Part shown: one piece after another, positions 50,131 through 58,834 of the stretch
Position numbering within the stretch: position 1 is the stretch's first letter
How the letters are laid out: every line of letters begins with the position of its first letter
Source: Pseudoxanthomonas sp. PXM03
GTDB taxonomy: Bacteria > Pseudomonadota > Gammaproteobacteria > Xanthomonadales > Xanthomonadaceae
Length of the DNA stretch: 64,000 nucleotides
Reading direction: 5' to 3'
Assembly: GCF_014852005.1 (NCBI RefSeq)
Contig: NZ_JACVAU010000005.1
Span: 124,001 to 188,000 of the forward strand
Notes under the pieces: generated by a model
Told to the model about the DNA's origin: nothing
Database searches by the model: none
What the model saw: only the letters and a program-made list of their open reading frames with translations
Translations under genes and position numbers: made by a program

Positions 50131-50652
50131 CTATCGCGCTGGCGCTGCTGCCGGCGTCGCCAACAGACCCAGTTGCTTCATCAGCCCAAACGAATCGGCG
50201 CAGGTCCATTCTTCGGCGATTCGTCCGTCCGCCATTCGAAACAGCGTCGTGCCCGTGATCTGCACTGCGCGACCGGTCGCCGGAATGCCATTCCCTGTGC
50301 CGGTGTTGGTCCCGCGCGCCGTCCAGTGCACGGCCACCAGATCGCGCTCGGCAACCTGTTTGTCGACCGTGATGTTGAGATCCGGAAACGCCTCGCGCCA
50401 TCCCTTGGCTTCTGCCATGCCGTCGGCATGGGTAAAGTTTCTCCTGCCGCCGTGGCCAACGAAGTCCGCGCTGTACGGCACTTCGAATCGACCCTGATTC
50501 AGGCCTTCCTCGTACACCCTGCGGGTGACCGACTTGTTGAGTTCCAGAGACTCGGCGCGAACGCCGTCGGATGCAGTGGCTCCGCATGGGGTCATGCCGG
50601 TGAAGGCGACGAGTGTTGCCATTGCGGAAAGCAGAATGTTGCAGGTTTTCAT
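50131..50652 (-). CDS. Secreted ester-cyclase-like (SnoaL) protein
   Basis: A protein of 173 residues. Signal peptide 1-27 (ILLSAMATLVAFTGM, then TPCGATA, which could also be a lipobox-like Cys). The mature domain is SnoaL-like: RRVYEEGLNQGRFEVPYSADFVGHGG, EAFPDLNITVDKQVAERDLVAVHWTARGTN and ALFRMADGRIAEEWTC-like (LFRMADGRIAEEWTC). Members of this NTF2-like fold act on small polyketide-type or unknown substrates. The ATG at 50652 has GGAG upstream; one two codons earlier is in frame. A decayed second copy lies beyond the two regulator genes upstream. Confidence 0.8.
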   Translation of the reverse strand: MKTCNILLSAMATLVAFTGMTPCGATASDGVRAESLELNKSVTRRVYEEGLNQGRFEVPYSADFVGHGGRRNFTHADGMAEAKGWREAFPDLNITVDKQVAERDLVAVHWTARGTNTGTGNGIPATGRAVQITGTTLFRMADGRIAEEWTCADSFGLMKQLGLLATPAAAPAR

Positions 50653-50920
50653 GACCATCTCCGAAACGCGGAAGTGCGTGTTGCGGATGATGGAGCCGTG
50701 TACGACTGCTCGCGCGCCCCTGGTGTCGGGCGGACGTGGTGGTGGGATGAGTGGCGGCTGCGGAGTGACGGGCGCGCGTCACACGTCGGCGCTGCCGTAG
50801 GGCTTCATGCAGCGGCCGCGTTGGCCGCGACCCTGGAGGTTACGGTTGAGATCGCCTCTCCCAAGCGGCGGAGCGCACTCTACCGTGTCGCCCGCACAGC
50901 GAGCTGAGCGGAAAAAGGGC
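50653..50920. other. Spacer between the ester-cyclase-like gene and the LytTR regulator
   Basis: There is no supported gene, hairpin or repeat here. The spacer presumably holds the promoter of the ester-cyclase-like gene; no hexamers could be assigned. Confidence 0.4.
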
Positions 50921-51682
50921 TCAGCGAAACAACACGTCGAGCGCCGCTCGATAACGACGACTGCCGTTGACCTGTGCCCCGTTCTTGAGGAGAACGACGA
51001 AGTCGCCATTGAACAGTGGCTGGACTTCGCGAATCCGGGCGATGCTGACGATCGCTGCGCGTGATACCCGGATGAAACATTGTGGATCCAGGCGGGACTC
51101 GAGGCTGGCCATCGTTTCGCGCAGCAGGTGCTGTTTCGCGCCTGTGTGGATCTCGACGTAGTTTCCTGCAGCGACGATACGATCGACCTCGTCGATGTCG
51201 AGCAATCGAACGCGTCCCTCTGAACGGATTGCGAGTCGCGTGGGATAGCGCTGAGGTGCACTTCGATCGATCGATTTCAGCACCTCGGAAACGCGGCGGG
51301 CGAAGCTGTCATCGGGATGGCCAACGTGCGAACGGGCGCGCTGCAGCGCACGGCGAAAGCGTTCCGGATCGATCGGCTTCAGCACGTAGTCGATCGCTTG
51401 GGCATCGAACGCGCGCACAGCGTGTTGATCGAATGCGGTCACGAACACGACCGCCGGCATGCGGTTGCCGCCGATGGCTTCGATGACGGCGAAGCCATCG
51501 AGTTCGGGCATCTGCACATCGAGGAAGACGAGGTCGGGCGAATGCGCGCTGATCGCCGATATGGCCGCTCCACCGTCATCGCACTCTTCTACGACTTCGA
51601 TGTCCGGCTCCTGCCGCAGGAGCCGCACTATCCCGCGGCGGGCGACCGGTTCATCGTCAACGATCAGTACGCGGAGGGTCAT
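50921..51682 (-). CDS. LytTR-family response regulator (first pair)
   Basis: A protein of 253 residues. The receiver domain (1-120) has DDEP (9-12), the phospho-acceptor Asp in LVFLDVQMP (about 54), VTAFDQHAV and the Lys of YVLKPIDPERF. The output LytTR domain (about 150-250) has RLLDIDEVDRIVAAGNYVEIHT, the RETMASLESRLD helix and FIRVSRAAIVSIARIREVQP, which contact DNA. Its start overlaps the stop of the sensor kinase by four bases, forming a two-gene system. The likely target is unknown; the ester-cyclase-like gene downstream is a candidate by position only. Confidence 0.92.
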   Translation of the reverse strand: MTLRVLIVDDEPVARRGIVRLLRQEPDIEVVEECDDGGAAISAISAHSPDLVFLDVQMPELDGFAVIEAIGGNRMPAVVFVTAFDQHAVRAFDAQAIDYVLKPIDPERFRRALQRARSHVGHPDDSFARRVSEVLKSIDRSAPQRYPTRLAIRSEGRVRLLDIDEVDRIVAAGNYVEIHTGAKQHLLRETMASLESRLDPQCFIRVSRAAIVSIARIREVQPLFNGDFVVLLKNGAQVNGSRRYRAALDVLFR

Positions 51683-52770
51683 GCGACAGTGTGCCAGGGT
51701 AACTCGATCTCGGCGATGACGCCGCCGTCGTCGGAATTTCGCACTTCGAAGCGTTGCCTGTCCGCATACAGCAAGCGCAACCTCGCCCGCGTGTTCGCCA
51801 GGCCGATGCGTTCGGTCGTCGACGGTGGCAATCCCCGGCCGTCATCCGAAACGCGCAGCAGCAGGGCATCGTCCTGCCGGTCCGCCCTGATTTCAATGTG
51901 CCCAGGTCCCGCGCGCGTGGCCAGTCCATGGCGCAGGGCGTTCTCAACCAGGGGCTGGAGGATCAGGTTGGGGACCCGTGCTTCACGCACCTCGTCGGGG
52001 ACTGCGATTCGGTAGCTCAGACGCCCCTCGAAGCGGGCCTGCTCGATCTCGAGATAGCTTTCCAGAAAGCCGATCTCCTCGCCAAGCGGCACCTCATGCG
52101 CCTCGCTGCTGTCGAGCGAGCGGCGCAGCAGGGCGCTCAGTTGCAAGAGGATCCGATCCGCCGAGTCGGCATTCTCGTGCATCAGCACGGAGATCGTATT
52201 CAGGGCATTGAAAAGGAAGTGAGGCTGCAACTGGGTGCGCAATGTCTGCAAGCGGGCGTCCGCCAGCTGCGCTTCCATGCGGAGCTGCCGACGATCCTTT
52301 TCGCGGGCGGTCCGCACCAGACGCTCCACGTGTGCCGCGGCGACGATGAGCCAGTACACCGGGAGATTCAGGAGAAACGTCGTGCCGAGCAGCCGGTTGA
52401 AGGTGCCGAACCAGGTGGGCTCGACCTGGGCCGCGCCGATCATCGGCGCCGCCAGCGCGAAGAGCGCCAGGTTGACCAAGGCGCAGATCCCCGAAGCGAG
52501 GCCGTGGACCACGAGCGCGCGGAGGATCTGCGGTCGTTGTAGCGGAAACCGTGCCGCAAGCCGGAGGGCGGCCGGCGTGAGGGCAGCCCAGACGCCGGCC
52601 CAGACGAGCCAGATGACACTGGCGCGGACCCACGCCAGCGGTTCGCCCCGCACCTGGGCGGCAAACCAGGCCTGCCCGGCGAAGAGCATCGCGACCAAGG
52701 TCCATGCCCCGAGGATGACCACGCCCCGGCGACCGAATCCGGACCCGTTCTCCATCGTCGGTGTCGCCAT
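51679..52770 (-). CDS. LytS/YehU-type sensor histidine kinase (first pair)
   Basis: A protein of 363 residues. Four membrane helices at about 18-155. The His_kinase domain has the family motif LQPHFLFNALNTISVLM with the phosphorylated His (about 180-196), GEEIGFLESYLEIEQARFEGRL, NLILQPLVENALRHGLA and the ATPase motifs DDGRGLPP and GLANTRARLRLLYA. The ATG at 52770 is preferred: the longer frame upstream is a decayed ester-cyclase copy, not kinase. It works with the next gene. The signal is unknown. Confidence 0.9.
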   Translation of the reverse strand: MATPTMENGSGFGRRGVVILGAWTLVAMLFAGQAWFAAQVRGEPLAWVRASVIWLVWAGVWAALTPAALRLAARFPLQRPQILRALVVHGLASGICALVNLALFALAAPMIGAAQVEPTWFGTFNRLLGTTFLLNLPVYWLIVAAAHVERLVRTAREKDRRQLRMEAQLADARLQTLRTQLQPHFLFNALNTISVLMHENADSADRILLQLSALLRRSLDSSEAHEVPLGEEIGFLESYLEIEQARFEGRLSYRIAVPDEVREARVPNLILQPLVENALRHGLATRAGPGHIEIRADRQDDALLLRVSDDGRGLPPSTTERIGLANTRARLRLLYADRQRFEVRNSDDGGVIAEIELPWHTVA

Positions 52771-52799
52771 GTCGGGCTCTTTTCCAGCGAGGTGTGCCA

Positions 52800-53121
52800 C
52801 CGGCCGAGCTGCCTCCCGTCGCCGATCCCGTCGCCGGCGTTGGCAGCATACCCAATTGCTCCATCCCCCCGAACGAGTCGTCGCACATCGATCCCTCGGC
52901 AATGCGCCCATCGGCCATCCGGAAGCGAATAGCGCCTGTGTTGATCGCCTGCGATGTCCGGTGCGCATCTCCAGCCTTTCGGCGAGCGTGCTGTCGACGG
53001 CCACCTTCCGGTCTGGAAGCGCAACGTGGAAGCCGTTGAGTTCGACCATACCGTCGGCGCCATGGCCGACAAAGCCCGGACTGCAGCGCGCGTCGAATCG
53101 GCCCTGGCTCAAGCCCTCCCC
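52800..53121 (-). pseudogene. Decayed ester-cyclase-like (SnoaL) copy
   Basis: Two pieces in different frames align with the intact ester-cyclase-like gene at 50131-50652. Piece one (53121 to about 52962) reads GLSQGRF...FVGHGADGM...ALPDRKVAVDSTLAER; piece two (about 52946-52830) reads FRMADGRIAEGSMCDDSFG. Between them about 15 codons are missing and the frame changes. It has no usable signal peptide in front. It is upstream of the kinase gene on the same strand and resembles a non-functional duplicate. Confidence 0.75.
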
Positions 53122-53255
53122 TGGTGCCGGCAAGGACGAGGGCCTCGATGGAGCCTGGCGCGAACTGACCTCGCGCTTTGGCCGCAACCACGCACCGAAC
53201 ACCCGACACTGGGAGCGGCGGCAACGACTGACGCGCGACCGCCCCAGACAGCAGA

Positions 53256-53282
53256 AGGCCCCGCAACGCGGGGCCTTTCTTT
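53256..53282. terminator. Intrinsic terminator AAGGCCCCGC / GCGGGGCCTT
   Basis: Stem of ten pairs with loop AAC. The T-rich run TTCTTTT follows on the plus strand and a weaker one on the minus strand. No plus-strand gene ends here; the most likely use is for the leftward hydrolase gene that stops at 53326. Confidence 0.7.
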
Positions 53283-53325
53283 TGCGGCAATACCACTCTG
53301 CGTGGCCGGCGATACCGGCCGCGCC

Positions 53326-54450
53326 TCACTCCCCGCCCGGCCGTTTCCCCGTGACCGACCACTGCGTCAGCGTGCGGAAGGCCTCGCCGATCTGCTCCGG
53401 GGAAAACCCACAATGCCCTTCGCCCGCGTCGGGCAGCACCAGCGGTGCGATGACGTCCCCGCCCGCGCGCACGAGGGCCGCATAGAGGGGCTGCAGACGC
53501 GGCGCGATGGTCGGGTCGCCGGCGTTGTACTGGATGACCAGCGGCTTGCGCATCTGCCCGGTAAGTGCCGGTGCGGTGGCTGCATAGGCCATCGCCGCCG
53601 CATCGCCTGCATGGCGTGGCACCGCTGCATTGAACACTGCGTTGTCGCCGAACCCCGTGTACACCGTGCGCGTGTTGTCCACCGGCAGCCCACCCGCGCG
53701 GCGTCGCATGTCGTTGAATACCAGGGCATGCAGGCTGACGATGCCGGGCATCGCGTCGACAGGCACCTCCATGTGCTTGGCCAGCAACGCGGCGGCGTCC
53801 GGGTTGCCGGGCAACGCGCCGGTCACCGCGTTCATCACGTCCATCTGCCCGAGCTCCGCCGCGGCAGGACCGGACAGCCCACCGTCGGGTACGCCCGTGG
53901 CTCCGGGGAAGAACGCATCGAACGCCACCAGCGTGGTGAACAACTCTTCCGCCAACCGTGCGCCCGGCACGTTGGCGCCGCACAGCGACAGCGCACCGTC
54001 GTACTGCGCCGGCTGCTGTTCAAGACTGGCCACGGCGATGCCGCCGCCCATCGAGAAACCCACCAGCCACGTGCGACGCGGTGCGCCATGGCGTTCGACG
54101 AAGTGCGCGCGCAGGCGCTCGGTATCGTCGATGCCATCGCGCATCGCCCAGCCCTGCGTCGCGAATCCGCTCTGCGCCACCGCGTAACCCTTCGACAGGA
54201 ACACCGGCGTGGCCTCGTTCGCCGGCCACGGCGACGCGCGCGGCACGCCGACCGGCTCGAAGCCGTGCACCAGCATGACCAGCTCGCCATTCCAGTCGGC
54301 GGGAATGTCGATGCGGTACGGCGCAGCGGCCAACGTGCCGGTGTCTTCCACCGGCGGTGCCACCGCCGTGGAGGCATCCACGGCATGTGCCGGCGGCAAC
54401 GCCAGCAGCAACGCGATCGGCAGGCAGGTGAGCAGGCGGTGCAGGCGCAT
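53326..54450 (-). CDS. Secreted alpha/beta-hydrolase
   Basis: A protein of 374 residues. Signal peptide 1-23 (LLTCLPIALLLALPPAHA). An alpha/beta-hydrolase core: MLVHGFEPVGVP with the oxyanion-hole region (59-70), the nucleophile motif GFSMGGG (Ser about 136), and the late Asp/His region DAGEGHCGFSPEQIG giving the likely catalytic His. It resembles secreted lipases/esterases with a large insert (about 160-280); the substrate is unknown. The ATG at 54450 opens the signal peptide. It lies 37 bases after the DUF2058 gene on the same strand. Confidence 0.85.
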   Translation of the reverse strand: MRLHRLLTCLPIALLLALPPAHAVDASTAVAPPVEDTGTLAAAPYRIDIPADWNGELVMLVHGFEPVGVPRASPWPANEATPVFLSKGYAVAQSGFATQGWAMRDGIDDTERLRAHFVERHGAPRRTWLVGFSMGGGIAVASLEQQPAQYDGALSLCGANVPGARLAEELFTTLVAFDAFFPGATGVPDGGLSGPAAAELGQMDVMNAVTGALPGNPDAAALLAKHMEVPVDAMPGIVSLHALVFNDMRRRAGGLPVDNTRTVYTGFGDNAVFNAAVPRHAGDAAAMAYAATAPALTGQMRKPLVIQYNAGDPTIAPRLQPLYAALVRAGGDVIAPLVLPDAGEGHCGFSPEQIGEAFRTLTQWSVTGKRPGGE

Positions 54451-54487
54451 GGTGGAACTCCTTGTCAAAGCGATGCGGCGGTCGCTG

Positions 54488-55036
54488 TCACCACATCAGG
54501 TCGTCGGGTACCTGGAACTGCGCGTAGTACGCATCGTCCTCGGAGGTGGCGGCCCCGGTGTCGGTGCCCTGGCCGTGGTCCAGCACGATCATGCCGGCAT
54601 CGCGTTCGCGCACCTTGTCGGCGGCCACGCGCGGCAGCAGTTCGTAGCGGTCATCGATATGGGCAATCACCAGCGCGCCGGCAGACAGCTTCCTGCGCAA
54701 GTCATCGTTGACCAGCACGGTACGGATGGCGCCGTGGGCGGTGAAGCGGTATTCGACTTCACCCGTGCGCGGCACCTTGCGGTCTTCGATGATCTGCCGC
54801 GCCTGTGCACGCAGTTCCGCGCTGCGCGCCTGCGCCTTGCGTTCGGCTTCGATGGCGCGGTCGCGTTCGGCCTTCTCGGCGCGTGCCCGTTCCGCATCGC
54901 GCTGGATGTCGTTGGGCGCGGCCGGTCCCTTGCCGTGGCGCGCCTTGTTCTGCTCGCGCGCGACCTCGGCCAGTTTGGATTTCTTGACCAGGCCTGCCTT
55001 GAGCAGCTGTTCCTGTAACGGATTTCCCTTTGCCAT
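54488..55036 (-). CDS. DUF2058 (YaiL-like) protein
   Basis: A protein of 182 residues. The family start MAKGNPLQEQLLKAGLVKKSKLAEVAREQNKAR is recognisable (split 1-18 and 19-33), then a charged coiled coil (about 45-85) and the C-terminal domain EYRFTAHGAIRTVLVNDDLRRKLSAGAL, DDRYELLP. DUF2058 proteins (nucleoprotein/polynucleotide-associated enzyme in some annotations) have no proven role. Cytoplasmic. The ATG at 55036 is chosen by homology. Co-directional with the hydrolase, and divergent from the metallopeptidase-like gene with about 76 bases between. Confidence 0.9.
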   Translation of the reverse strand: MAKGNPLQEQLLKAGLVKKSKLAEVAREQNKARHGKGPAAPNDIQRDAERARAEKAERDRAIEAERKAQARSAELRAQARQIIEDRKVPRTGEVEYRFTAHGAIRTVLVNDDLRRKLSAGALVIAHIDDRYELLPRVAADKVRERDAGMIVLDHGQGTDTGAATSEDDAYYAQFQVPDDLMW

Positions 55037-55112
55037 GTCGTGGTGTCGTGCAGGAGGTTTCCGGGCCATCATACCCGCCGTCCCCGCCCGCAACCTGCCG
55101 TCCACGCCCACG

Positions 55113-55613
55113 ATGGATGCCCTGAAATACCTCGCCGGTTACCCCGCCGACCTGCAGGCACGCGTGCGTGCGCTGATCGCGCAGGAGCGGCTGGGCCCGA
55201 TGCTGGCCGACAAGTACGGCCAGCTGCATATGGTGCGCAGCGACGGCCAGCTGTACGACTACGTGCAGGCGTTGAAGGAACGCCACCTGCGCCGCTCGGT
55301 GCCGCTGGGCAAGGTGGCTTACGACAGCACGCTGCAGGTGATGAAGCACGCGCTGGGCACCCACACCGCGATTTCGCGCGTGCACGGCAGCCGGCTCAAG
55401 ACCAGCCGCGAGATCCGCATCGCCACCGTCTTCCGCGACGCCCCCGCCGAGTTCCTGAAGATGATCGTGGTGCATGAACTGGCGCACCTGAAGGAAGCCG
55501 ACCACAACAAGGCCTTCTACCAGCTGTGCACGCACATGGAACCCGACTACCACCAGCTGGAGTTCGATCTGCGGCTGTACCTGACCCATCTGGAGATGGG
55601 TGCGGGCAGGTAG
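55113..55613 (+). CDS. YgjP-like (WLM/M48-type) metallopeptidase-domain protein
   Basis: A protein of 166 residues. The zinc motif HELAHLKEADHNKAFY (His-Glu-x2-His at about 130, third His at about 139) matches the YgjP/UPF0758-like metallopeptidase family. Before it are KYLAGYPADLQARVRALIA and SRLKTSREIRIATVF. Predicted zinc-dependent cytoplasmic peptidase or related hydrolase; substrate unknown. The length is shorter than E. coli YgjP by about 10 residues. The ATG at 55113 fits the start MDALKYLAGYP. About 500 bases of repeats follow. Confidence 0.85.
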   Translation: MDALKYLAGYPADLQARVRALIAQERLGPMLADKYGQLHMVRSDGQLYDYVQALKERHLRRSVPLGKVAYDSTLQVMKHALGTHTAISRVHGSRLKTSREIRIATVFRDAPAEFLKMIVVHELAHLKEADHNKAFYQLCTHMEPDYHQLEFDLRLYLTHLEMGAGR

Positions 55614-55767
55614 CACGCGCAAGTGCAACGCACCCGGGGTATGAAAAGGGGGGCGTGCAGTGCTCATGCTTCTCCCTCGCCCCGCGCGCGGTGGAGCAAC
55701 TGTCTTGATCCAGGGGCGACGCAACCGCCGCTGCGTGTCGCGCGTGCATGATGCATTCGAAGCCGGC

Positions 55768-55860
55768 GTAGCCCGAATAAGGCCAGCGGCCGCATCTGGG
55801 CACACGGGGCCGGACATGTCCCGATGCCCCGGGTGCGCTGTGCTTACCCGGGCTACGTGG
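55768..55860. repeat. Inverted GTAGCCCG / CGGGCTAC intergenic repeat
   Basis: CGTAGCCCG at about 55768 and CCCGGGCTACG at about 55850 face each other, with GGTGCGCTGTGCTTACCC between, the form of a widespread intergenic repeat of proteobacteria. No gene lies between the metallopeptidase gene and the next repeat. Confidence 0.7.
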
Positions 55861-55877
55861 CTTCAGCACCGCCTTTC

Positions 55878-56062
55878 TGCTCGCCCCTCATCCGCCCTCC
55901 GGGCACCTTCTCCCCGTGAACGGGGAGAAGGATTCATGGCGCGGGGCGTTTTTCTTCCCCTCATCGTCTGTGGGGAAAAGGAGGCATGGCGGGAGAGTTC
56001 TCCCTCGCCCCGCTTGCAGGGAGAGGGCGCCGAAGGCGGGTGAGGGGCGAACGGAGCGGAGG
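55878..56062. repeat. Long intergenic palindromic repeat, copy B
   Basis: Same type as copy A at 35650-35800: CCTTCTCCCCGT / ACGGGGAGAAGG palindrome at 55906-55931 followed by an inverse-oriented CTCCCTCGCCCCGC block ending GGTGAGGGGCGAACGGAG. The centre of this copy is longer. Together with the previous repeat it fills the 496-base gap. Confidence 0.85.
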
Positions 56063-56109
56063 TACGTCCACTCGCTGTTCGCCGTCAGCGTCCGGTGACG
56101 TGCACGGCG

Positions 56110-56406
56110 TCAGCGCGGCTGGCACACCGGCGGGTTGGTCATGCCGAACGACAGCAGGTTGCCGCCGTTGACGGTGCAGGCATACGTTTTGCCGTTGCGG
56201 GCCTTGAGGGTGACGTAGGTGTTGGTGCCCTCGGTGCGGCGTTCCGCGATCGTCAGTTCCGAGGGGGACAGACCGAGCACGCCACCGGTTTCGGACAGGA
56301 TGCGTTCGTCCGACAAGGTGTTGGTGCGGCTGGCAATGGAGCTGCAGCCGGCAGCAGTGAGGCAGCCGAGTGCCAGGACATTCCAGGCGAGGGTGCGAAA
56401 ACGCAT
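56110..56406 (-). CDS. Small lipoprotein of unknown function
   Basis: A protein of 98 residues. Lipoprotein signal 1-20 (NVLALGCLTAAGC), then a compact domain with ILSETGGVLGLSPSELTIAERR and YVTLKARNGKTYACTVNGGNLL, with two Cys (about 76 and 95) that could form a disulfide. Not a family I can name; similar small lipoproteins are common in Xanthomonadaceae. The ATG at 56406 opens the signal; the longer frame upstream overlaps the hydrolase gene. It is 73 bases after the serine hydrolase on the same strand. Confidence 0.75.
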   Translation of the reverse strand: MRFRTLAWNVLALGCLTAAGCSSIASRTNTLSDERILSETGGVLGLSPSELTIAERRTEGTNTYVTLKARNGKTYACTVNGGNLLSFGMTNPPVCQPR

Positions 56407-56479
56407 CGTGTGATTCCTTTTCATGATGGGGGTCGGAGAGGCAACGCGCGCGCAGACCCCGGAAGCGCGCGCGGGTGGA

Positions 56480-57937
56480 TCACAGCGCCAGTTCGAGCGT
56501 CGCCTCGGCGTTGAACGTGGCCGACCAGCGCCCTGCGCCGGTGGCGCGCAGGTCGTACAGGCCGTAGGGCGTGGCCAGTGCGGCACGCGACAGCGAGCCG
56601 TCGGCAGCCAGCGAGACGATGCGCAGGCGCTGGCCGGGCCACGCGTAGGCGTTGGCGAAGAAGGCGCGCAGCGGTTCGGCACCGGCCAGTTCGCCGACGC
56701 AGCGGCCGTGCTCGATGCGGAACGAAGCCTCGGTGTCGAAGCGCGCGCCCTTCAGCGTGCCGGCCAGGCGACCCGAGGCGGGGCAGGCCGCCGCGACCAG
56801 TCCGTCCGGTTGCGATCGGAATGGCGCCGCCAACACCTGCGCAGTGGGCTCCATCGCCGATGCCCACATCGCGTTGGACAACACGCTGGCCGCGGTGTCC
56901 TGCGCCGGCCACAGCATCAGCACGCTGCGCGCGCCGGTGGTGATGCCGGCGTGGTGCGCGACGGGCTCGCCGTCGGCATCGCGGCCGATGCGCCAGCCGA
57001 AGCCGACGTCGTAGGTGCTGTCATGCGCGGGCTCGCCGCTGGCCAGTCGCATGGGTTGTCGCATCGCCTGCCAGCGCGCGGCGCCGACGATGCGGTGCTC
57101 CAGCACGCGGCCGCCGAAGGTGGCCAGCGCCTCGGGTGTGGCGGCCAGTCCACCCCCGGGCCAGGTATAGCTCATGTCGGTGCGCGGTACGTGGCGCACA
57201 GCGCCGTGTTCGATGTCGTACAGCTGCGACGCGCGTCCGCCATCCGTTTCGCCGTCTGCACCGATCGCCAGGCCATCGGTGACGTGGTGGCGGACGTAGT
57301 CGAGGAAGTGTTCGCCCGAACGCGCTTCGATCACCGCGCCGAGCAGCGTGTAGCCCCACGACGAATAGCGGTAGGTGGTACCGGGGGCCGACAGCAGCGC
57401 GCGGCCGGAGAAAATGCCCACCGCATCGCGCGCGGTCGGATAGCGGACGCGACCGAGCACCTGCAGGTCGTTGCCGGCGTAGTGCGGTGCGCCGGATGTG
57501 TGCGAGGCAAGCTGGCGCACCGTCACGGGCGACCACGTCGCCGGCAGCCAGGGCAGCGCGTCGCCGACGGGCGCATCGATGTCGATACGACCTTCTTCCG
57601 CCAGTTTCGCCGCCGCGGTGGCGGCGATGACCTTGGAGACGCTGGCCAGCCGGAACACGGTGTCGCGCTGCACCGGCGAGCGGGCTTCGACATCGCGCAA
57701 TCCCGCGCAGCCGGTCCACACCACGCGGCCGTCGCGCCACACGGCGGCGCCCATGCCCGGCACACCGTTGGTGGCGACCAGTGCCTGCAGCAATTTTTGC
57801 GCAGTCATGGCGGCGGCATCGTCGGACGGCCCATCGCAGGTGTCGGCGGCAAGCGCGGGCGTCGCCGTGCAGGACAGCGCGAGTACGCATGCGGTGAAGC
57901 GCAGTGGCGCGAACGGACGGAAAAAAGTGACGCGCAT
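56480..57937 (-). CDS. Secreted serine hydrolase, class C beta-lactamase family
   Basis: A protein of 485 residues. Signal peptide 1-31 (TACVLALSCTATPALA). Beta-lactamase-type motifs: SVSK (99-102) with the nucleophile Ser, YSS (about 190) in place of YxN, and HHAG (about 328) in the KTG position. The C-terminal 110 residues form an extra domain (FDTEASFRIEHGRCVGELAGAE). Such proteins are usually D-aminopeptidases or esterases, not antibiotic lactamases; the activity cannot be decided. Its start lies 150 bases from the end of the LytTR gene on the same strand. Confidence 0.88.
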   Translation of the reverse strand: MRVTFFRPFAPLRFTACVLALSCTATPALAADTCDGPSDDAAAMTAQKLLQALVATNGVPGMGAAVWRDGRVVWTGCAGLRDVEARSPVQRDTVFRLASVSKVIAATAAAKLAEEGRIDIDAPVGDALPWLPATWSPVTVRQLASHTSGAPHYAGNDLQVLGRVRYPTARDAVGIFSGRALLSAPGTTYRYSSWGYTLLGAVIEARSGEHFLDYVRHHVTDGLAIGADGETDGGRASQLYDIEHGAVRHVPRTDMSYTWPGGGLAATPEALATFGGRVLEHRIVGAARWQAMRQPMRLASGEPAHDSTYDVGFGWRIGRDADGEPVAHHAGITTGARSVLMLWPAQDTAASVLSNAMWASAMEPTAQVLAAPFRSQPDGLVAAACPASGRLAGTLKGARFDTEASFRIEHGRCVGELAGAEPLRAFFANAYAWPGQRLRIVSLAADGSLSRAALATPYGLYDLRATGAGRWSATFNAEATLELAL

Positions 57938-58087
57938 CGGACGGCTCCGGAAGGGGAGCCCTCACCCTAATAGCGCGATCCTGCGTTGTCGTTGCGCGTG
58001 CGGCTGCACGTGCACGCGCTGCGCCGATCCGGTGGGGCGGTGTTCGCGCGGAGGACAAGACGGCGAGCGTCCGCGCCGTTACCGGGG

Positions 58088-58834
58088 TCAGCCGCCCGCG
58101 TGCAGCGCAGACAGCAGCGCGTCGATATAGGTGCGGCTGACGCGCACCGGCGTGCCGTCGTGCAGCCGCAGCACCGCATCGCGGTTGGTCAGCGGCTGCA
58201 GTTCCGCCACCTGGTCCAGGCGCACGATGGAGGAGCGGTGTACGCGCACGAAGCGCGCCGGGTCCAGCTGCGCAGCGAGCTGGTGCAGGGACTCGCGCAC
58301 GATGTACGTGCGTTCGCCCACGTGCAGCACGGCATAGTCGCCGTCGGCGCCGATCCACGCCACGCTGGCGGCCCGGATGAAGAGCGTGCGATGGCCGATC
58401 CGCACCAAGAATTTCTCCAGGTGCCGCGCCGGGGTGGCGGTGGGTGGCGTGCGTGCCGTGTCCAGGTCGCGCAGACGCAGCAGCTGGCGCGCGCGGGCCA
58501 GCGCTTCGGCAAAGCGCACGTCGTCGACGGGCTTGAGCAGGTAGTCGACGGCGTTCAAGGCGAACGCCCTGACCGCGAAGCTGTCGTGCGCGGTCAGCAG
58601 GATCGCCAGCGGTCGCTGTTGCGGCGACAGCGCCGCCAGCACGTCCAGACCGGTCATGCCCGGCATCTGCACGTCCATGAAAACCAGGTCCGGCGGTTGC
58701 GCCTGCAGGCCGGCCAGCGCGGTGGTGCCGTCTTCGTATTCGCCCACCACCTGCAGATCATCGAAGGCGGCCAGCAACGACAGCACGCCACGCCGTGCGA
58801 GCGGTTCGTCGTCGACCACGCAGACGCGGATCAC
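58088..58834 (-). CDS. LytTR-family response regulator (second pair)
   Basis: A protein of 248 residues. Receiver: DDEP (8-11), LVFMDVQMP with phospho-acceptor Asp (about 53), LLTAHDSFAV, YLLKPVDDVRF. LytTR domain (about 140-245): KFLVRIGHRTLFI, VAWIGADGDYAVLHVGERTY, FVRVHRSSIVRLDQVAEL. Start overlaps the kinase stop by four bases. A paralogue of the first LytTR regulator at 50921, but too different to be a recent duplicate. Downstream is the secreted serine hydrolase, a possible target by position only. Confidence 0.92.
   Translation of the reverse strand: MIRVCVVDDEPLARRGVLSLLAAFDDLQVVGEYEDGTTALAGLQAQPPDLVFMDVQMPGMTGLDVLAALSPQQRPLAILLTAHDSFAVRAFALNAVDYLLKPVDDVRFAEALARARQLLRLRDLDTARTPPTATPARHLEKFLVRIGHRTLFIRAASVAWIGADGDYAVLHVGERTYIVRESLHQLAAQLDPARFVRVHRSSIVRLDQVAELQPLTNRDAVLRLHDGTPVRVSRTYIDALLSALHAGG

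Noticed and set aside
53326-53983. Extension of the frame over the decayed ester-cyclase and alpha/beta-hydrolase gene as one gene
   Set aside because: The frame is antisense-like or shifted with respect to the hydrolase and only by chance joins piece two of the pseudogene.
56480-57937. Antibiotic-resistance beta-lactamase
   Set aside because: The YxN position reads YSS, the protein is 100 residues too long with an extra C-terminal domain, and related proteins are usually peptidases or esterases.
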